In this document: positions 27,231-35,730 of the stretch, piece after piece
Layout of the letters: each line of letters begins with the position of its first letter
Numbering within the stretch: the stretch's first letter is position 1
Source: Acidovorax sp.
Lineage (GTDB): Bacteria > Pseudomonadota > Gammaproteobacteria > Burkholderiales > Burkholderiaceae_C
Assembly (NCBI GenBank): GCA_031277855.1
Contig: JAITLO010000018.1
Coordinates: 62,001-126,000, forward strand
Direction: 5' to 3'
DNA length: 64,000 nucleotides
Position numbers and translations under genes: made by a program
Notes under the pieces: model-generated
The model's input: only the letters and a program-made list of their open reading frames with translations
Databases searched by the model: none
What the model was told of the DNA's origin: nothing

Positions 27231-28739
27231 ATGAATCCGCACATTCAACTGCCCAGGCCCCAGGCCGGCCAGCGCCCCGCGCTGTGCGTAATGGTGCTGG
27301 GCACCAGCAGCGGCGCCGGCAAAAGCTGGGTGGCCACAGCCTTGTGCGCCTGGTACCGGGCGCAGGGCTACAAGGTCGCGCCCTTCAAGGCGCAGAACAT
27401 GAGCAACAACGCCCGCGTGGTGGCCACGCCCGACGGGCAATGGGGCGAGATCGGTACGGCCCAGTATCTGCAGGCCCTGGCTGCGGGCTGCACGCCCGAT
27501 GTGCGCATGAACCCGCTGCTGCTCAAGCCCGAGGCCGACACGCGCAGCCAGGTGGTGCTCTTCGGGCAGGTGGATGAAGCCCTGTCCCAAATGCCCTGGC
27601 GCGGCCGCAGTGCTCGGGTCTGGCCGCAGATTGCCCAGGCCCTGGACGATTTGCGGGCTGAAAACGATGTGGTGGTGATCGAGGGCGCGGGCTCGCCGGC
27701 CGAGATCAATCTGCATGCCAGCGATGTGGTGAATATGCGCGTAGCCAAACACTGCGCGGCGCATTGCCTGCTGGTGGCCGATATCGACCGGGGCGGAGCA
27801 TTCGCCCATTTGTATGGCACCTGGGCCCTGCTGCCGCCGGAGGAGCAGGCCTTGATCCAGGGCTTTGTGCTGAACAAATTCCGTGGCGATACCCGTTTGC
27901 TGGCGCCCGCGCCGCAGATGTTGCAGGACAAGACCGGCGTGCCCACGGTGGCCTGTATTCCCATGCAATGGGCCCATGGTCTGCCCGAGGAAGACGGGGT
28001 GTTTGACGACCGTGGCAGCCAAGGGAGTGGCCAGGCCGTGCACACCACGGTGGCGGTGCTGGCCTATCCGCGCATCAGCAACCTCGATGAATTCCAGCCC
28101 TTGCTGCAAGTGCCCGGCCTGCGCCTGGTGTGGGCGCGCTCGCCCGCGCAGCTGGCGGATGCGGACTGGGTCATCCTGCCCGGCAGCAAGGCCACGGCGG
28201 CCGATCTGGCCTGGATGCGCAGCCAGGGGCTGGATGCCGCCGTGGTGGCCCATGCCCAGGCCGGCAAACGCGTGCTGGGCATTTGCGGCGGTCTGCAAAT
28301 GCTGGGCGAGGCCTTGATCGATCTGCATGGCGTGGACGGCAATGCCGCCGGCCTGGGCCTGCTGCCGCTGGCCACGCTGTTTGCCCAGGACAAGACCGTG
28401 CAGCCCACCACATTGACGCTGCCCGATCTGCTGCCGCCCTGGCAGGCCCTGGGCGGTGTGGTGGTACAGGGCTATGAAATCCACCACGGTCAGACCCAGC
28501 TGCGGGCCGATATGCAAGCCGGTGCGGCAGACCCTGCGCAAGAGCTGTTGCCCGGCATGTGGTGGCAGGGCAGCAACCAGGCCGTCATCGGCACCTATGT
28601 GCATGGCCTGTTTGAGAACGCCAGCGTGATCCATGCACTGTTCGGCCAGGCCGCGCCCAGCCTGGACCAGGTGTTTGAACGCCTGGCCCAAGGTGTGGCG
28701 CAATGGTTTGTGCAGCCGAGCAGCGAAACTGCGCTGTAG
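27231..28739 (+). CDS. cobQ: Cobyric acid synthase
   Basis: A 502-residue CobQ/CbiP amidotransferase that amidates side chains b, d, e and g of adenosylcobyrinic acid a,c-diamide. The N-terminal nucleotide-binding motif is MVLGTSSGAGKSWVATAL, followed by PFKAQNMSNNARV and the IEGAGSPAEINL motif. The glutamine amidotransferase Cys is in GICGGLQMLG (about residue 350) and a late GTYVHGLFEN carries the His. The ATG at 27231 is used; an ATG at 27210 would add seven residues and overlap cobC. It is the last recognised B12 gene of the run. Confidence 0.93.
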   Translation: MNPHIQLPRPQAGQRPALCVMVLGTSSGAGKSWVATALCAWYRAQGYKVAPFKAQNMSNNARVVATPDGQWGEIGTAQYLQALAAGCTPDVRMNPLLLKPEADTRSQVVLFGQVDEALSQMPWRGRSARVWPQIAQALDDLRAENDVVVIEGAGSPAEINLHASDVVNMRVAKHCAAHCLLVADIDRGGAFAHLYGTWALLPPEEQALIQGFVLNKFRGDTRLLAPAPQMLQDKTGVPTVACIPMQWAHGLPEEDGVFDDRGSQGSGQAVHTTVAVLAYPRISNLDEFQPLLQVPGLRLVWARSPAQLADADWVILPGSKATAADLAWMRSQGLDAAVVAHAQAGKRVLGICGGLQMLGEALIDLHGVDGNAAGLGLLPLATLFAQDKTVQPTTLTLPDLLPPWQALGGVVVQGYEIHHGQTQLRADMQAGAADPAQELLPGMWWQGSNQAVIGTYVHGLFENASVIHALFGQAAPSLDQVFERLAQGVAQWFVQPSSETAL

Positions 28740-28837
28740 GTGGCCGCCTGCAGGGGCTGCAGGGGTGGGCCGATAGCGTAGTGCAACAAAGACGGCAAGC
28801 TATCTCTGTTATCCACTCACGGTAATGGAGTTGCCAA

Positions 28838-29311
28838 ATGAAGCACTTTGGATTGCGTTCCTTGCAGACCACGGTAGGCGCCGTGGCCCTGACCTTGGCG
28901 GGTTGGTCTCTGGCGCAGAGCAGCGATGCCCCTGCAGCACCTTCTGCGCCGGCATCGCCCCCTGCGGTCAATGCCCAGGCCACCCCCATGCACCCAGCGC
29001 CCCATGCCCAACCCCGGCATGCCAAGCCACGCCATGCCCAGCCGCGCAAGGCCGATCACCGCCAGCACATGGCCAACCCCCAGACGCGTGAAGCAGCGGC
29101 TGCACGCCAGGCCGAGCGCCAGGGGCAGTTGGGCAGGACGCAAAGTGCCAACCAGTACGAGCACAATGCCCTGGCCCGCTGCCAGGTGTTCAAGGCCGAT
29201 AGCGACCGCCACAGCTGCGAGCAGCGCATGCGCCATGGTCATGTCAGCGGCTCCGTGGAAGGTGGCGGCATGTTGATGGAGTACACCGAACAGGTGCCGG
29301 TGTCGCAGTAA
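28838..29311 (+). CDS. Exported protein, unknown family, tandem copy 1
   Basis: A 157-residue protein with a signal peptide (about 1-26, ending SLA-Q), a Pro/His/Ala-rich linker with repeated HAQPRHAKPRHAQPRK, and a C-terminal domain. That domain contains ANQYEHNALARCQVFKAD and SCEQRMR, with two Cys that could pair, then GSVEGGGMLMEYTE. The same C-terminal pattern recurs in the next gene, which begins with an identical 21-base start region. No known family is recognised. It should be periplasmic or secreted, and may bind metal through the His-rich linker. Confidence 0.75.
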   Translation: MKHFGLRSLQTTVGAVALTLAGWSLAQSSDAPAAPSAPASPPAVNAQATPMHPAPHAQPRHAKPRHAQPRKADHRQHMANPQTREAAAARQAERQGQLGRTQSANQYEHNALARCQVFKADSDRHSCEQRMRHGHVSGSVEGGGMLMEYTEQVPVSQ

Positions 29312-29803
29312 GCACCGCTCACACAAGCCTCGATACGTCGTTGCTCAGCCTTGTCGTACGAGGTGTAGTGCCTGCGGCCTCGCACCTCGTCTCGATCGCA
29401 AACCTACGGTTTGCTGGGTCGTATTAAAGGCTCTGAATGCGAGCCGTTCCATCCACCCAGGCTGACTGGGTTGTGCAAGGCGCGCCATGCCATCGCCTCT
29501 GCCTTCCGGGTGGAGGCGATTTTCTTATCCTCTGTGGGCCGTTTCAAGACCGAGTGGGTCTGCTGCTGCAGCCCTGGCAGACACCGCATGGGAGTGGTTG
29601 TCCGGCATAGAGAGGTAATGCAGCCCCCCGCTGTGCACCTGACCGGTGCAGGCGTGGAGTAGTGGCTTGTGCAGCTGGCAGGCAAGAACCGTGCGGACGG
29701 CGAGGGTGGCCGAGCGGTGCCGTAGGCGGCAGGCAGGAGCCCAGTCGTAAGCAGTGCCATGCAAAGATCCAAGGCTTAATTTTTTCATTCAAGGAACTGA
29801 TAA
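29312..29803. other. Gene-free spacer between the tandem exported genes
   Basis: This 492-base stretch has no convincing coding region. It contains a stem-loop ACGAGGTG...CACCTCGT at about 29358-29392 and small inverted repeats such as AAACCTACGGTTT nearby. A Pro/His-poor, GC-skewed region just before the second gene carries no recognisable RNA gene. Confidence 0.5.
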
Positions 29804-30205
29804 ATGAAGCACTTTGGATTGCGTACGTTGCAGACCGTGGCAGGCACTGTGGCCTTGACTTTGGCAAGTTGGGCGCTGGCACAGACTGCCGCACCGGCTT
29901 CGTTCCCTGCGGCCGGTACCAAGTCGCAGCACAGTCATACCCCTGCGCGCAAAGCCCAGTCCGCCAGTACACCGCAAGACCGCGAAACTGCCGCCGCGCA
30001 TCAGGCCGCCAAACAGGGGCTGCTGGATGATGGGCAGGGGCCCAGCCAGTATGAACACAATGCCCTGTCACGCTGCCAAGTGTTCAAGACGGACGCAGAT
30101 CGCAGCAGCTGTGAACAGCGTGTGCGCAACAGCCAGGTCACAGGTTCGGTGCAAGGCGGCGGTACGTTGATGGAGTACAGCGAGCCGATGCCGGTTGCGA
30201 AATAA
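29804..30205 (+). CDS. Exported protein, unknown family, tandem copy 2
   Basis: A 133-residue paralogue of the protein at 28838. The signal peptide differs slightly (about 1-26, ending ALA-Q), the linker is shorter and lacks the Pro/His repeats, but the C-terminal domain is shared: SQYEHNALSRCQVFKTD, SCEQRVR, GSVQGGGTLMEYSE, with both Cys kept. AAGGA precedes the ATG by about 9 bases. The divergent linker and conserved domain suggest duplication followed by specialisation. It converges with the XRE regulator gene. Confidence 0.75.
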   Translation: MKHFGLRTLQTVAGTVALTLASWALAQTAAPASFPAAGTKSQHSHTPARKAQSASTPQDRETAAAHQAAKQGLLDDGQGPSQYEHNALSRCQVFKTDADRSSCEQRVRNSQVTGSVQGGGTLMEYSEPMPVAK

Positions 30206-30321
30206 CAACCTGCAGAGGCCGGTGCATCGAGCTTGGGCTCGCGCACCTTCCCACTTCACACGATCACTCTTCTGGGGGAGTCGTTCGCTGTGGGGCTCGC
30301 CAGGATTTACCGCCCGACCGT

Positions 30322-30933
30322 CTAAAACGTGGGCGGCGTGCAGACCCAGTAGATGCTGGCGCGTTCCTTGCCAATATTGCGGTAGGAATGCGGCAGATGG
30401 GAGCGAAAGGAGAAGGCGTCCCCTGCCTTGAGCTCGTAGCTGACGCCATCCAGAATCAGCTCGGCATGGCCGCACAGCACATAGCCCACCTCTTCGCCCT
30501 CATGGGAAATGGCGGCGCCGCTCTGGCCGCCGACCTCGATGTGGTGGATGGTGCATTCCAGCAAATGCCCACCCTTGAAGGGAATGATGCGCTCAAAGGT
30601 CACCCCGCCTGCGCCACGTTTGCGCTCCAGCGGAATCAGCGGGCGTTTGCCTGCGGGGTAGACGGGGCCGTCATCGGGTTCGGTTTCATCGAACAGCCAG
30701 GACACGTTCGACTCCAGCACCCGCACCAGGCGGTGCACCAGGGACAAGGAGGGCAGGGCCTTGCCGTTCTCGATCTTGGACAGCAGACTCTCGGAGCATT
30801 GGCTCTGCTCGGCCAGCTTGCGCAATGTCAGGTTCTTGGCTTGTCTGGCGAGCTTGAGTTTGACGCCGAGTCTTCTGCGGGATTCATCGAGGGCGGGATC
30901 GGCTGGCGCAACACTTTTCTTGACTCTGTCCAT
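30322..30933 (-). CDS. XRE-family regulator with C-terminal cupin sensor domain
   Basis: A 203-residue protein. An N-terminal helix-turn-helix (LARQAKNLTLRKLAEQSQCS, ESLLSKIENGKALPSL; about 25-80) is followed by a linker and a cupin domain with HHIEVGGQSGAAISHEGEE and the LKAGDAFSFRSHLPHSYRN motif. This is the PuuR-like design, in which the cupin senses a small ligand. It lies downstream of the SDR and ABC operon on the same strand and probably regulates it. The ATG at 30933 has GAG 7 bases upstream; a TTG at 30942 is also in frame. Confidence 0.87.
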   Translation of the reverse strand: MDRVKKSVAPADPALDESRRRLGVKLKLARQAKNLTLRKLAEQSQCSESLLSKIENGKALPSLSLVHRLVRVLESNVSWLFDETEPDDGPVYPAGKRPLIPLERKRGAGGVTFERIIPFKGGHLLECTIHHIEVGGQSGAAISHEGEEVGYVLCGHAELILDGVSYELKAGDAFSFRSHLPHSYRNIGKERASIYWVCTPPTF

Positions 30934-30957
30934 ACTGCTCAATCTGGCTGGATATGC

Positions 30958-30992
30958 GATAGGCCCTGGCGGTGCCAGACCCAGGGCCTATC
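30958..30992. other. 12-bp perfect stem-loop between SDR and XRE genes
   Basis: GATAGGCCCTGG (30958-30969) and CCAGGGCCTATC (30981-30992) pair fully around an 11-base loop. No T run follows on either strand, so it looks like a processing or stabilising hairpin rather than a full terminator. Confidence 0.6.
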
Positions 30993-31002
30993 CGCCACGT
31001 TT

Positions 31003-31761
31003 TCAGTGGGCCATTCCCCCATCCACCATCATGGCCTTGGCAGTGATGTACCTGGCTTCTTCGGAGGCCAGAAACACATACATGGGAGAGACTTCCGACG
31101 GAACACCTTGCCGTCCCAGCGGGATGGCGCGGCGAACGATTTCAGAATGTAACGCGTCGCCGCCCATATAGTCTATGGCCGGGCCGTTGAATGGCGTATC
31201 AATCCATCCGGGCAGCACGGCGTTGACCCGGATGTTGTCGGGCGCCAGCTCCTGGGCCAAGGCCGTGGTGAAGGCAATCACAGCGCCTTTGGCCGCGGCA
31301 TAGGCCGTCATGCCGGGCGCACCGCGCAGTCCGGCGAGTGAGGCCGTGGTGGTGATGCTGCCGCCCCCCGCACGCCGCAGCGCGGGTGCCCCGTATTTGG
31401 CGGCCAAAAAAGTGCCGCGGGCATTGACCGCAAAAATCCGTTCCCAGGTCTCGGCTTCGAAAGCATCGACCTTGCCCACACGCATCAGGCCGGCAAGAAA
31501 GACCAGGGTGTCCAGCCCTCCGAGCAGGCGCTCAGCCTCGTGCACGGCGTCGTGCACCGATGCCTCATCACACACATCACAGTCCAGGCCGTGGGCCTGG
31601 GCGCCTTGCGCGTTCACCAGCCCCACGGCCTCGCGCAGGCCTGCGCGGTTGATGTCGGCGATGGCGATGCGTGCACCGTGGCGCGCAAAATCCTCTGCGC
31701 AGGCGCGGCCTATGCCGGTGGCGGCGCCAATGAGCAGCGCCCGTTTTCCCTGAAGTCGCAT
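31003..31761 (-). CDS. SDR-family oxidoreductase of the ABC operon
   Basis: A 252-residue short-chain dehydrogenase/reductase. The cofactor motif is LIGAATGIGRACAEDF, acidic ADINR suggests NAD preference, and the catalytic pattern is ITTTASLAG (Ser) then YAAAK (Tyr, Lys). The C-terminus is MMVDGGMAH. The substrate is unknown. It begins 26 bases after the fused ATPase gene and likely processes what the importer brings in. The ATG at 31761 has GGGAG about 8 bases upstream. Confidence 0.88.
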   Translation of the reverse strand: MRLQGKRALLIGAATGIGRACAEDFARHGARIAIADINRAGLREAVGLVNAQGAQAHGLDCDVCDEASVHDAVHEAERLLGGLDTLVFLAGLMRVGKVDAFEAETWERIFAVNARGTFLAAKYGAPALRRAGGGSITTTASLAGLRGAPGMTAYAAAKGAVIAFTTALAQELAPDNIRVNAVLPGWIDTPFNGPAIDYMGGDALHSEIVRRAIPLGRQGVPSEVSPMYVFLASEEARYITAKAMMVDGGMAH

Positions 31762-31787
31762 CACATACTCCCTGTTGAAAAAACGTT

Positions 31788-33731
31788 TCAGCCCATGGGC
31801 GGTGTGTCTGCCTGCAAGGCCGAGCGTGGCTCTGAGCCGGGCAGGTGCTCCACACCCGGCATGCGGGCGGCATCCAGGTGGCAGGCGACCAGGCCTGCGC
31901 CCTGGACGGGGCGCAGCGCAGGGTCCACCTCCGCACACCGGGCCATGGCAAAAGGGCAGCGCGTGCGAAAGCTGCAGCCCGGGGGAATCTGTATGGGGTC
32001 GGGCGGCTCGCCTTCCAGAAGATAGGTTTCCGTCCGGTAAGGCTTGGCTTCGATGGTGGGCGCGGCGCTGAGCAGGGCGCGTGTGTAAGGGTGGCTGGAG
32101 CGGTTGAACAAGGTGGCGTTGTCTGCCAGCTCCACAATCCGGCCCAGGTACATGACGGCAATGCGCGAGCACACGCGCCGGACCATGGCCAGGTCGTGAG
32201 AGATGTAGACATAGGTGATGCCGCGCCGCGCTTGCAGGCTTTGAAAAAGATCCAGCAGCTTGGCCTGCTCCACCTGATCGAGGGCCGACAAGGTCTCATC
32301 CAGAATCAGCAGCTCCGGCTCGAGGACCAGCGCGCGCGCGATGTTGACCCGCTGGCGCTGCCCGGCGCTGAGTCCCACTGGCAGGCTGTCGAACAGTTCG
32401 GGGGGCAGCCCCACCTCGGCCATTTGCGCCTCCACCCGTTGGCGCAGCGCCTGGCCGCGCAGCGCCGAATGAATGCGCAGCGGCTCCGAGATCGTCTGCC
32501 CTATGGTGGCGTGGGGGGCGATGGCGTTGTAGGGGTCTTGCAGCAGCAGCTGAAAGCGCCGCCGCATCTGCAGCCGTGCGCGGCCACGCAAAGCGTCCAA
32601 TGCCCTGCCTTCAAAGTACACGGCGCCGCTGTCGGCGGGCTCCAGGCTGCTGAGCAGCCGGGACAGCGTGGACTTGCCACAGCCCGATTCGCCGATGATG
32701 CCAACGCTCTCGCCCTTTCGCACGGTGAGCGAGATGTCGCGCACCGCCTGCACTTTCTGGGTGGCAAACAGCGCGCTGTGATTGCGCACCGCATAGTTTT
32801 TGACGAGGGAGCGCACCTCCAGCAGGGGCATGTCCAAGGCCGCCTGCGGTGGTGTTTGCGGTGGCATGCGCGGTGGCATGCGCGGTGGCATGTGCGATGG
32901 TGCCTGCACGCCCCAGATTCGGGGCACCCGTGCCAGCAGCATGCGTGTGTAGGCATGCTGGGGCTGGGCCACCAACTGGGCAACAGAGGACCGCTCCACG
33001 ATGCAGCCCTTGTCGAGCACGATGACCTGGTCGGCCATGTCGCGCACCGTGCCCAGCAGCGAAGAGACAAAGACAATGGCTGTCTGAAAGTCTTGCTGCA
33101 GCTCCTTGAGCAAATGCAGGATCTGGGCTGCCACGGTCACATCGAGCGACTGGGTGATGTTGTCGGCAATGAGCAGGTGCGGGTTGGAGACCAGGGCATC
33201 CACAATCATGGCGCGCTGCATCATTCCGCCGCTGAACTGGAAGGGGTACTCGCCAAAGCGTTTGGCGGCAGAAGGAATGCGCACGGCATCCAGCACCTCG
33301 ATCACGCGGCGCCTGGCGGTATGCCTGTCCATGCCCGGTGAGACGGCCAGCAGCTTTTCCTGGATCTGCAGCCCCACCGGCAGCGTGGGGTCGAGTGCGC
33401 TGCCCGGATTGGCGCCTATGTAGGCGATTTCGCTGCCCCGCAGCTGGCGCATCTCGGCGGGCGAGCACCGCAGCACATCGGTGCCGCGATAGCGCACCTG
33501 CCCGCCCACGATTTGCAGCGGTGCGCGCAGGGCGTTCAGCAAGGCCTTGGACAGCACCGTCTTGCCGGACTCGCTCTCGCCGATGATGCCCAGCACGGCA
33601 TTCGCGGCCAGCGAGAAGTGGATGTCCGTGAGAATGGGGCGGTTGCCCCCATGGCTGTGCAGCGCAACGCTCAGGCCCTCGACCTCCAGCACCGGTAGTG
33701 CTGCAGCAGCGTGGAGTGCAGCGCCCATCAT
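31788..33731 (-). CDS. Fused double ATP-binding protein of a peptide/nickel-type ABC importer
   Basis: A 647-residue fusion of two OppD/OppF-like ATPases. The first has Walker A GESESGKT (the usual GESGSGKS, changed) and signature FSGGMMQR. The second has Walker A GESGCGKST and signature LSAGQRQR, both followed by Walker B (ILDETLSALD for the second). The domains are joined by a Met/Pro/Arg repeat (MPPRMPPRMPPQTPPQ) encoded by short tandem repeats near 32860-32900. The C-terminus has the oligopeptide-type CPFAMARC motif. The start overlaps the permease gene by 4 bases. Confidence 0.9.
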   Translation of the reverse strand: MMGAALHAAAALPVLEVEGLSVALHSHGGNRPILTDIHFSLAANAVLGIIGESESGKTVLSKALLNALRAPLQIVGGQVRYRGTDVLRCSPAEMRQLRGSEIAYIGANPGSALDPTLPVGLQIQEKLLAVSPGMDRHTARRRVIEVLDAVRIPSAAKRFGEYPFQFSGGMMQRAMIVDALVSNPHLLIADNITQSLDVTVAAQILHLLKELQQDFQTAIVFVSSLLGTVRDMADQVIVLDKGCIVERSSVAQLVAQPQHAYTRMLLARVPRIWGVQAPSHMPPRMPPRMPPQTPPQAALDMPLLEVRSLVKNYAVRNHSALFATQKVQAVRDISLTVRKGESVGIIGESGCGKSTLSRLLSSLEPADSGAVYFEGRALDALRGRARLQMRRRFQLLLQDPYNAIAPHATIGQTISEPLRIHSALRGQALRQRVEAQMAEVGLPPELFDSLPVGLSAGQRQRVNIARALVLEPELLILDETLSALDQVEQAKLLDLFQSLQARRGITYVYISHDLAMVRRVCSRIAVMYLGRIVELADNATLFNRSSHPYTRALLSAAPTIEAKPYRTETYLLEGEPPDPIQIPPGCSFRTRCPFAMARCAEVDPALRPVQGAGLVACHLDAARMPGVEHLPGSEPRSALQADTPPMG

Positions 33732-34636
33732 GCGGTCCCCCGGAGGGCCTGGTTGCGCGCGCGCTCCAGAAATCCGCCCATGAGGTTCAGGCTGCTCAAT
33801 GTCAGCGCCAGCAGAACGCCAGGAACGATGGTGATCCACCAGGCATTCAGCAGGTACTGGGTGCCCGAGGAGATGATGGTGCCGAACGTGGGCGTTGGCG
33901 GCTGTATGCCTATGCCGATGAAGCCGAAGATGGCTTCAAAAATCATCATGCGCGCCACATCCAGCACCGCTACAAAGGCCATGGATGGCAGCACGCTGGG
34001 GGCAATATGCCTGGCCATGATGCGCAGCTCGGAAGCGCCCAGGATGCGGGCCGCACGCACATACTCTTTCTGGCGTTCTGCCAGCGTCACGCTGCGGGCC
34101 ACACGGGCATACACAGGCCAGTTCGAGAGAATCAGCACCGCAATCACCGACAAGGCCGTGGGGCGCGACATGCCCAAAATGGTGATGGCCAGAATCACGA
34201 CGGGAATGGACATCTGCACATCGGTCAAACGCATCAGCGCCACATCCACCCAACCGCCGCGGTAGCCCGAGACAATGCCGATGCTGCAACCCAGCACAAA
34301 CATGCCGATGACGCTGAGCACACCGATGGCAAAGGCATTGCGCAGACCGATGAGGGAGCGCAGCAGCAGATCGCGCCCCAGTTGGTCCGTGCCCATCAGG
34401 TGTTGCAGCGAGCCGCCTTCCATGAAGGCCGGTGGCAGAAAGCGTTGCGCCACATTCATGCGGGTGGCCGAGGCGTCCATGAGCCAGGGGCCCAAAACGG
34501 CGAGCAGAGCCAGTGCGGCAAAGAGCGCGAAAGCCAGTTTCATCTCTGCGTGCTGCCATGCACTTTGCACCACACGCATGTGGATGCCGGAATGCCATAC
34601 GGAATGCTGAGGCTTGGGCATGACCGTCTCCTCCAT
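33728..34636 (-). CDS. Peptide/nickel-type ABC permease (DppC-like)
   Basis: A 302-residue inner-membrane permease. An N-terminal cytoplasmic stretch and a first helix at about 33-53 are followed by the family motif LMGTDQLGRDLLLRSLIGLR and five more helices, with a permease EAA-like region RAARILGASELRIMARHIAPSVLPS. It pairs with the DppB-like protein upstream. The ATG at 34636 overlaps the previous stop by one base. Confidence 0.9.
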   Translation of the reverse strand: MEETVMPKPQHSVWHSGIHMRVVQSAWQHAEMKLAFALFAALALLAVLGPWLMDASATRMNVAQRFLPPAFMEGGSLQHLMGTDQLGRDLLLRSLIGLRNAFAIGVLSVIGMFVLGCSIGIVSGYRGGWVDVALMRLTDVQMSIPVVILAITILGMSRPTALSVIAVLILSNWPVYARVARSVTLAERQKEYVRAARILGASELRIMARHIAPSVLPSMAFVAVLDVARMMIFEAIFGFIGIGIQPPTPTFGTIISSGTQYLLNAWWITIVPGVLLALTLSSLNLMGGFLERARNQALRGTA

Positions 34637-35628
34637 CAAAACTGCAGTCGCCTATCCAGGCTGGTGCAGAGGTAGTCCACCAGCATGTTGATGGACACCA
34701 AGGCGCCGCTGGCGAGGATGGCAATAGCCTGGATGATGGGAAAGTCCCGCTGGAAGACGGCGTTGATGGTGAGCAAGCCTATGCCGGGGTAGCTGAAGAT
34801 GTACTCCACCACAAACAGCCCGCCCAGCAGCATGCCGATCATTTGCGCGCCAAAGAGATTCAGCAAAGGGATGGCTGCATTGCGCAGCACATGCCGGCCG
34901 ACCATGGTCCGATAAGACAGGCCGCGTAGCAGGCCTGCATCGAAATAGGGCTCGCCCAGGTTGGCCGCCACGGAGACCGAGATGGAGCGGATCATGACCG
35001 GGGCCAGCTCGATGGCTAGCACCATGGCCGGAATGATGGTGTAGCCAAACCCCTGGTAGCCAATCGCTGGCAGCAGCCCTGTTTTGGCGGACAGCAAATA
35101 AATGAGCACCACCCCCACCCAGATATTGGGCAGCGAGACGAAAACCGAGCTGAGATAAAGGCCGATGCGATCCGGCCAGCGTCCGGCATTCAGGCCGGCG
35201 CCGAGTCCAATGGGGACGGCAACAATCAATGCGAAAAATATGCCCAGTGCAGCCAGCTGCAGCGAATAGGGCAGGGCTGTGGCGATCAGCTGGGCCACGG
35301 GCGCGCGGTTGGCCTGGTCCATGCTGGCGCTGCTGTCCTGGGAGCCGCTGGAACTGCCGCCTTGGGTGCCACGTATGAAGGAGTGCCCGAAATCCCCGGA
35401 GGCCACTTCGCCGAGAAAGCGCGTGAACTGCAGTGGTATGGGGTCGCGCAGGCCCAGCTGCTTGGCGGTTTCCTCCAGCACGCTGGCCGGCGTCATCGGG
35501 CCCAGGATGATGCGCAAAGGGTCTCCCGGCACCACGCGCAGCAGGGTGAAGATGGCAAAGGCCACCAGCAAGACAATCACCAGGCCTTGGCTGATGCGGC
35601 GTGCAAAGAACTCGATGGCAAATGTCAT
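34636..35628 (-). CDS. Peptide/nickel-type ABC permease (DppB-like)
   Basis: A 330-residue permease with a first helix at about 15-33, LLRVVPGDPLRIILG (typical of DppB), a Ser/Gly-rich periplasmic insertion (GTQGGSSSGSQDSSASM) near residues 87-105, and the cytoplasmic loop DAGLLRGLSYRTMVGRHVLRNA. The Ser-rich loop is longer than usual. It forms the channel with the DppC-like permease. Confidence 0.9.
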   Translation of the reverse strand: MTFAIEFFARRISQGLVIVLLVAFAIFTLLRVVPGDPLRIILGPMTPASVLEETAKQLGLRDPIPLQFTRFLGEVASGDFGHSFIRGTQGGSSSGSQDSSASMDQANRAPVAQLIATALPYSLQLAALGIFFALIVAVPIGLGAGLNAGRWPDRIGLYLSSVFVSLPNIWVGVVLIYLLSAKTGLLPAIGYQGFGYTIIPAMVLAIELAPVMIRSISVSVAANLGEPYFDAGLLRGLSYRTMVGRHVLRNAAIPLLNLFGAQMIGMLLGGLFVVEYIFSYPGIGLLTINAVFQRDFPIIQAIAILASGALVSINMLVDYLCTSLDRRLQF

Positions 35629-35730
35629 GACAAGGCCTTGCGCAAAGCGTGAACAAGCCCCACCCCGGCTGTTTGCATGTGCCAGGCCGTGGTGGTTCAG
35701 GATAGGAGTGGCGTGCGGGCCGCTTGGGGC

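Noticed and set aside
29695..29745. Serine or leucine tRNA suggested by GGTGGCCGAGCGGT
   Set aside because: Only a D-arm-like stretch matches; no anticodon loop or acceptor stem can be formed around it.
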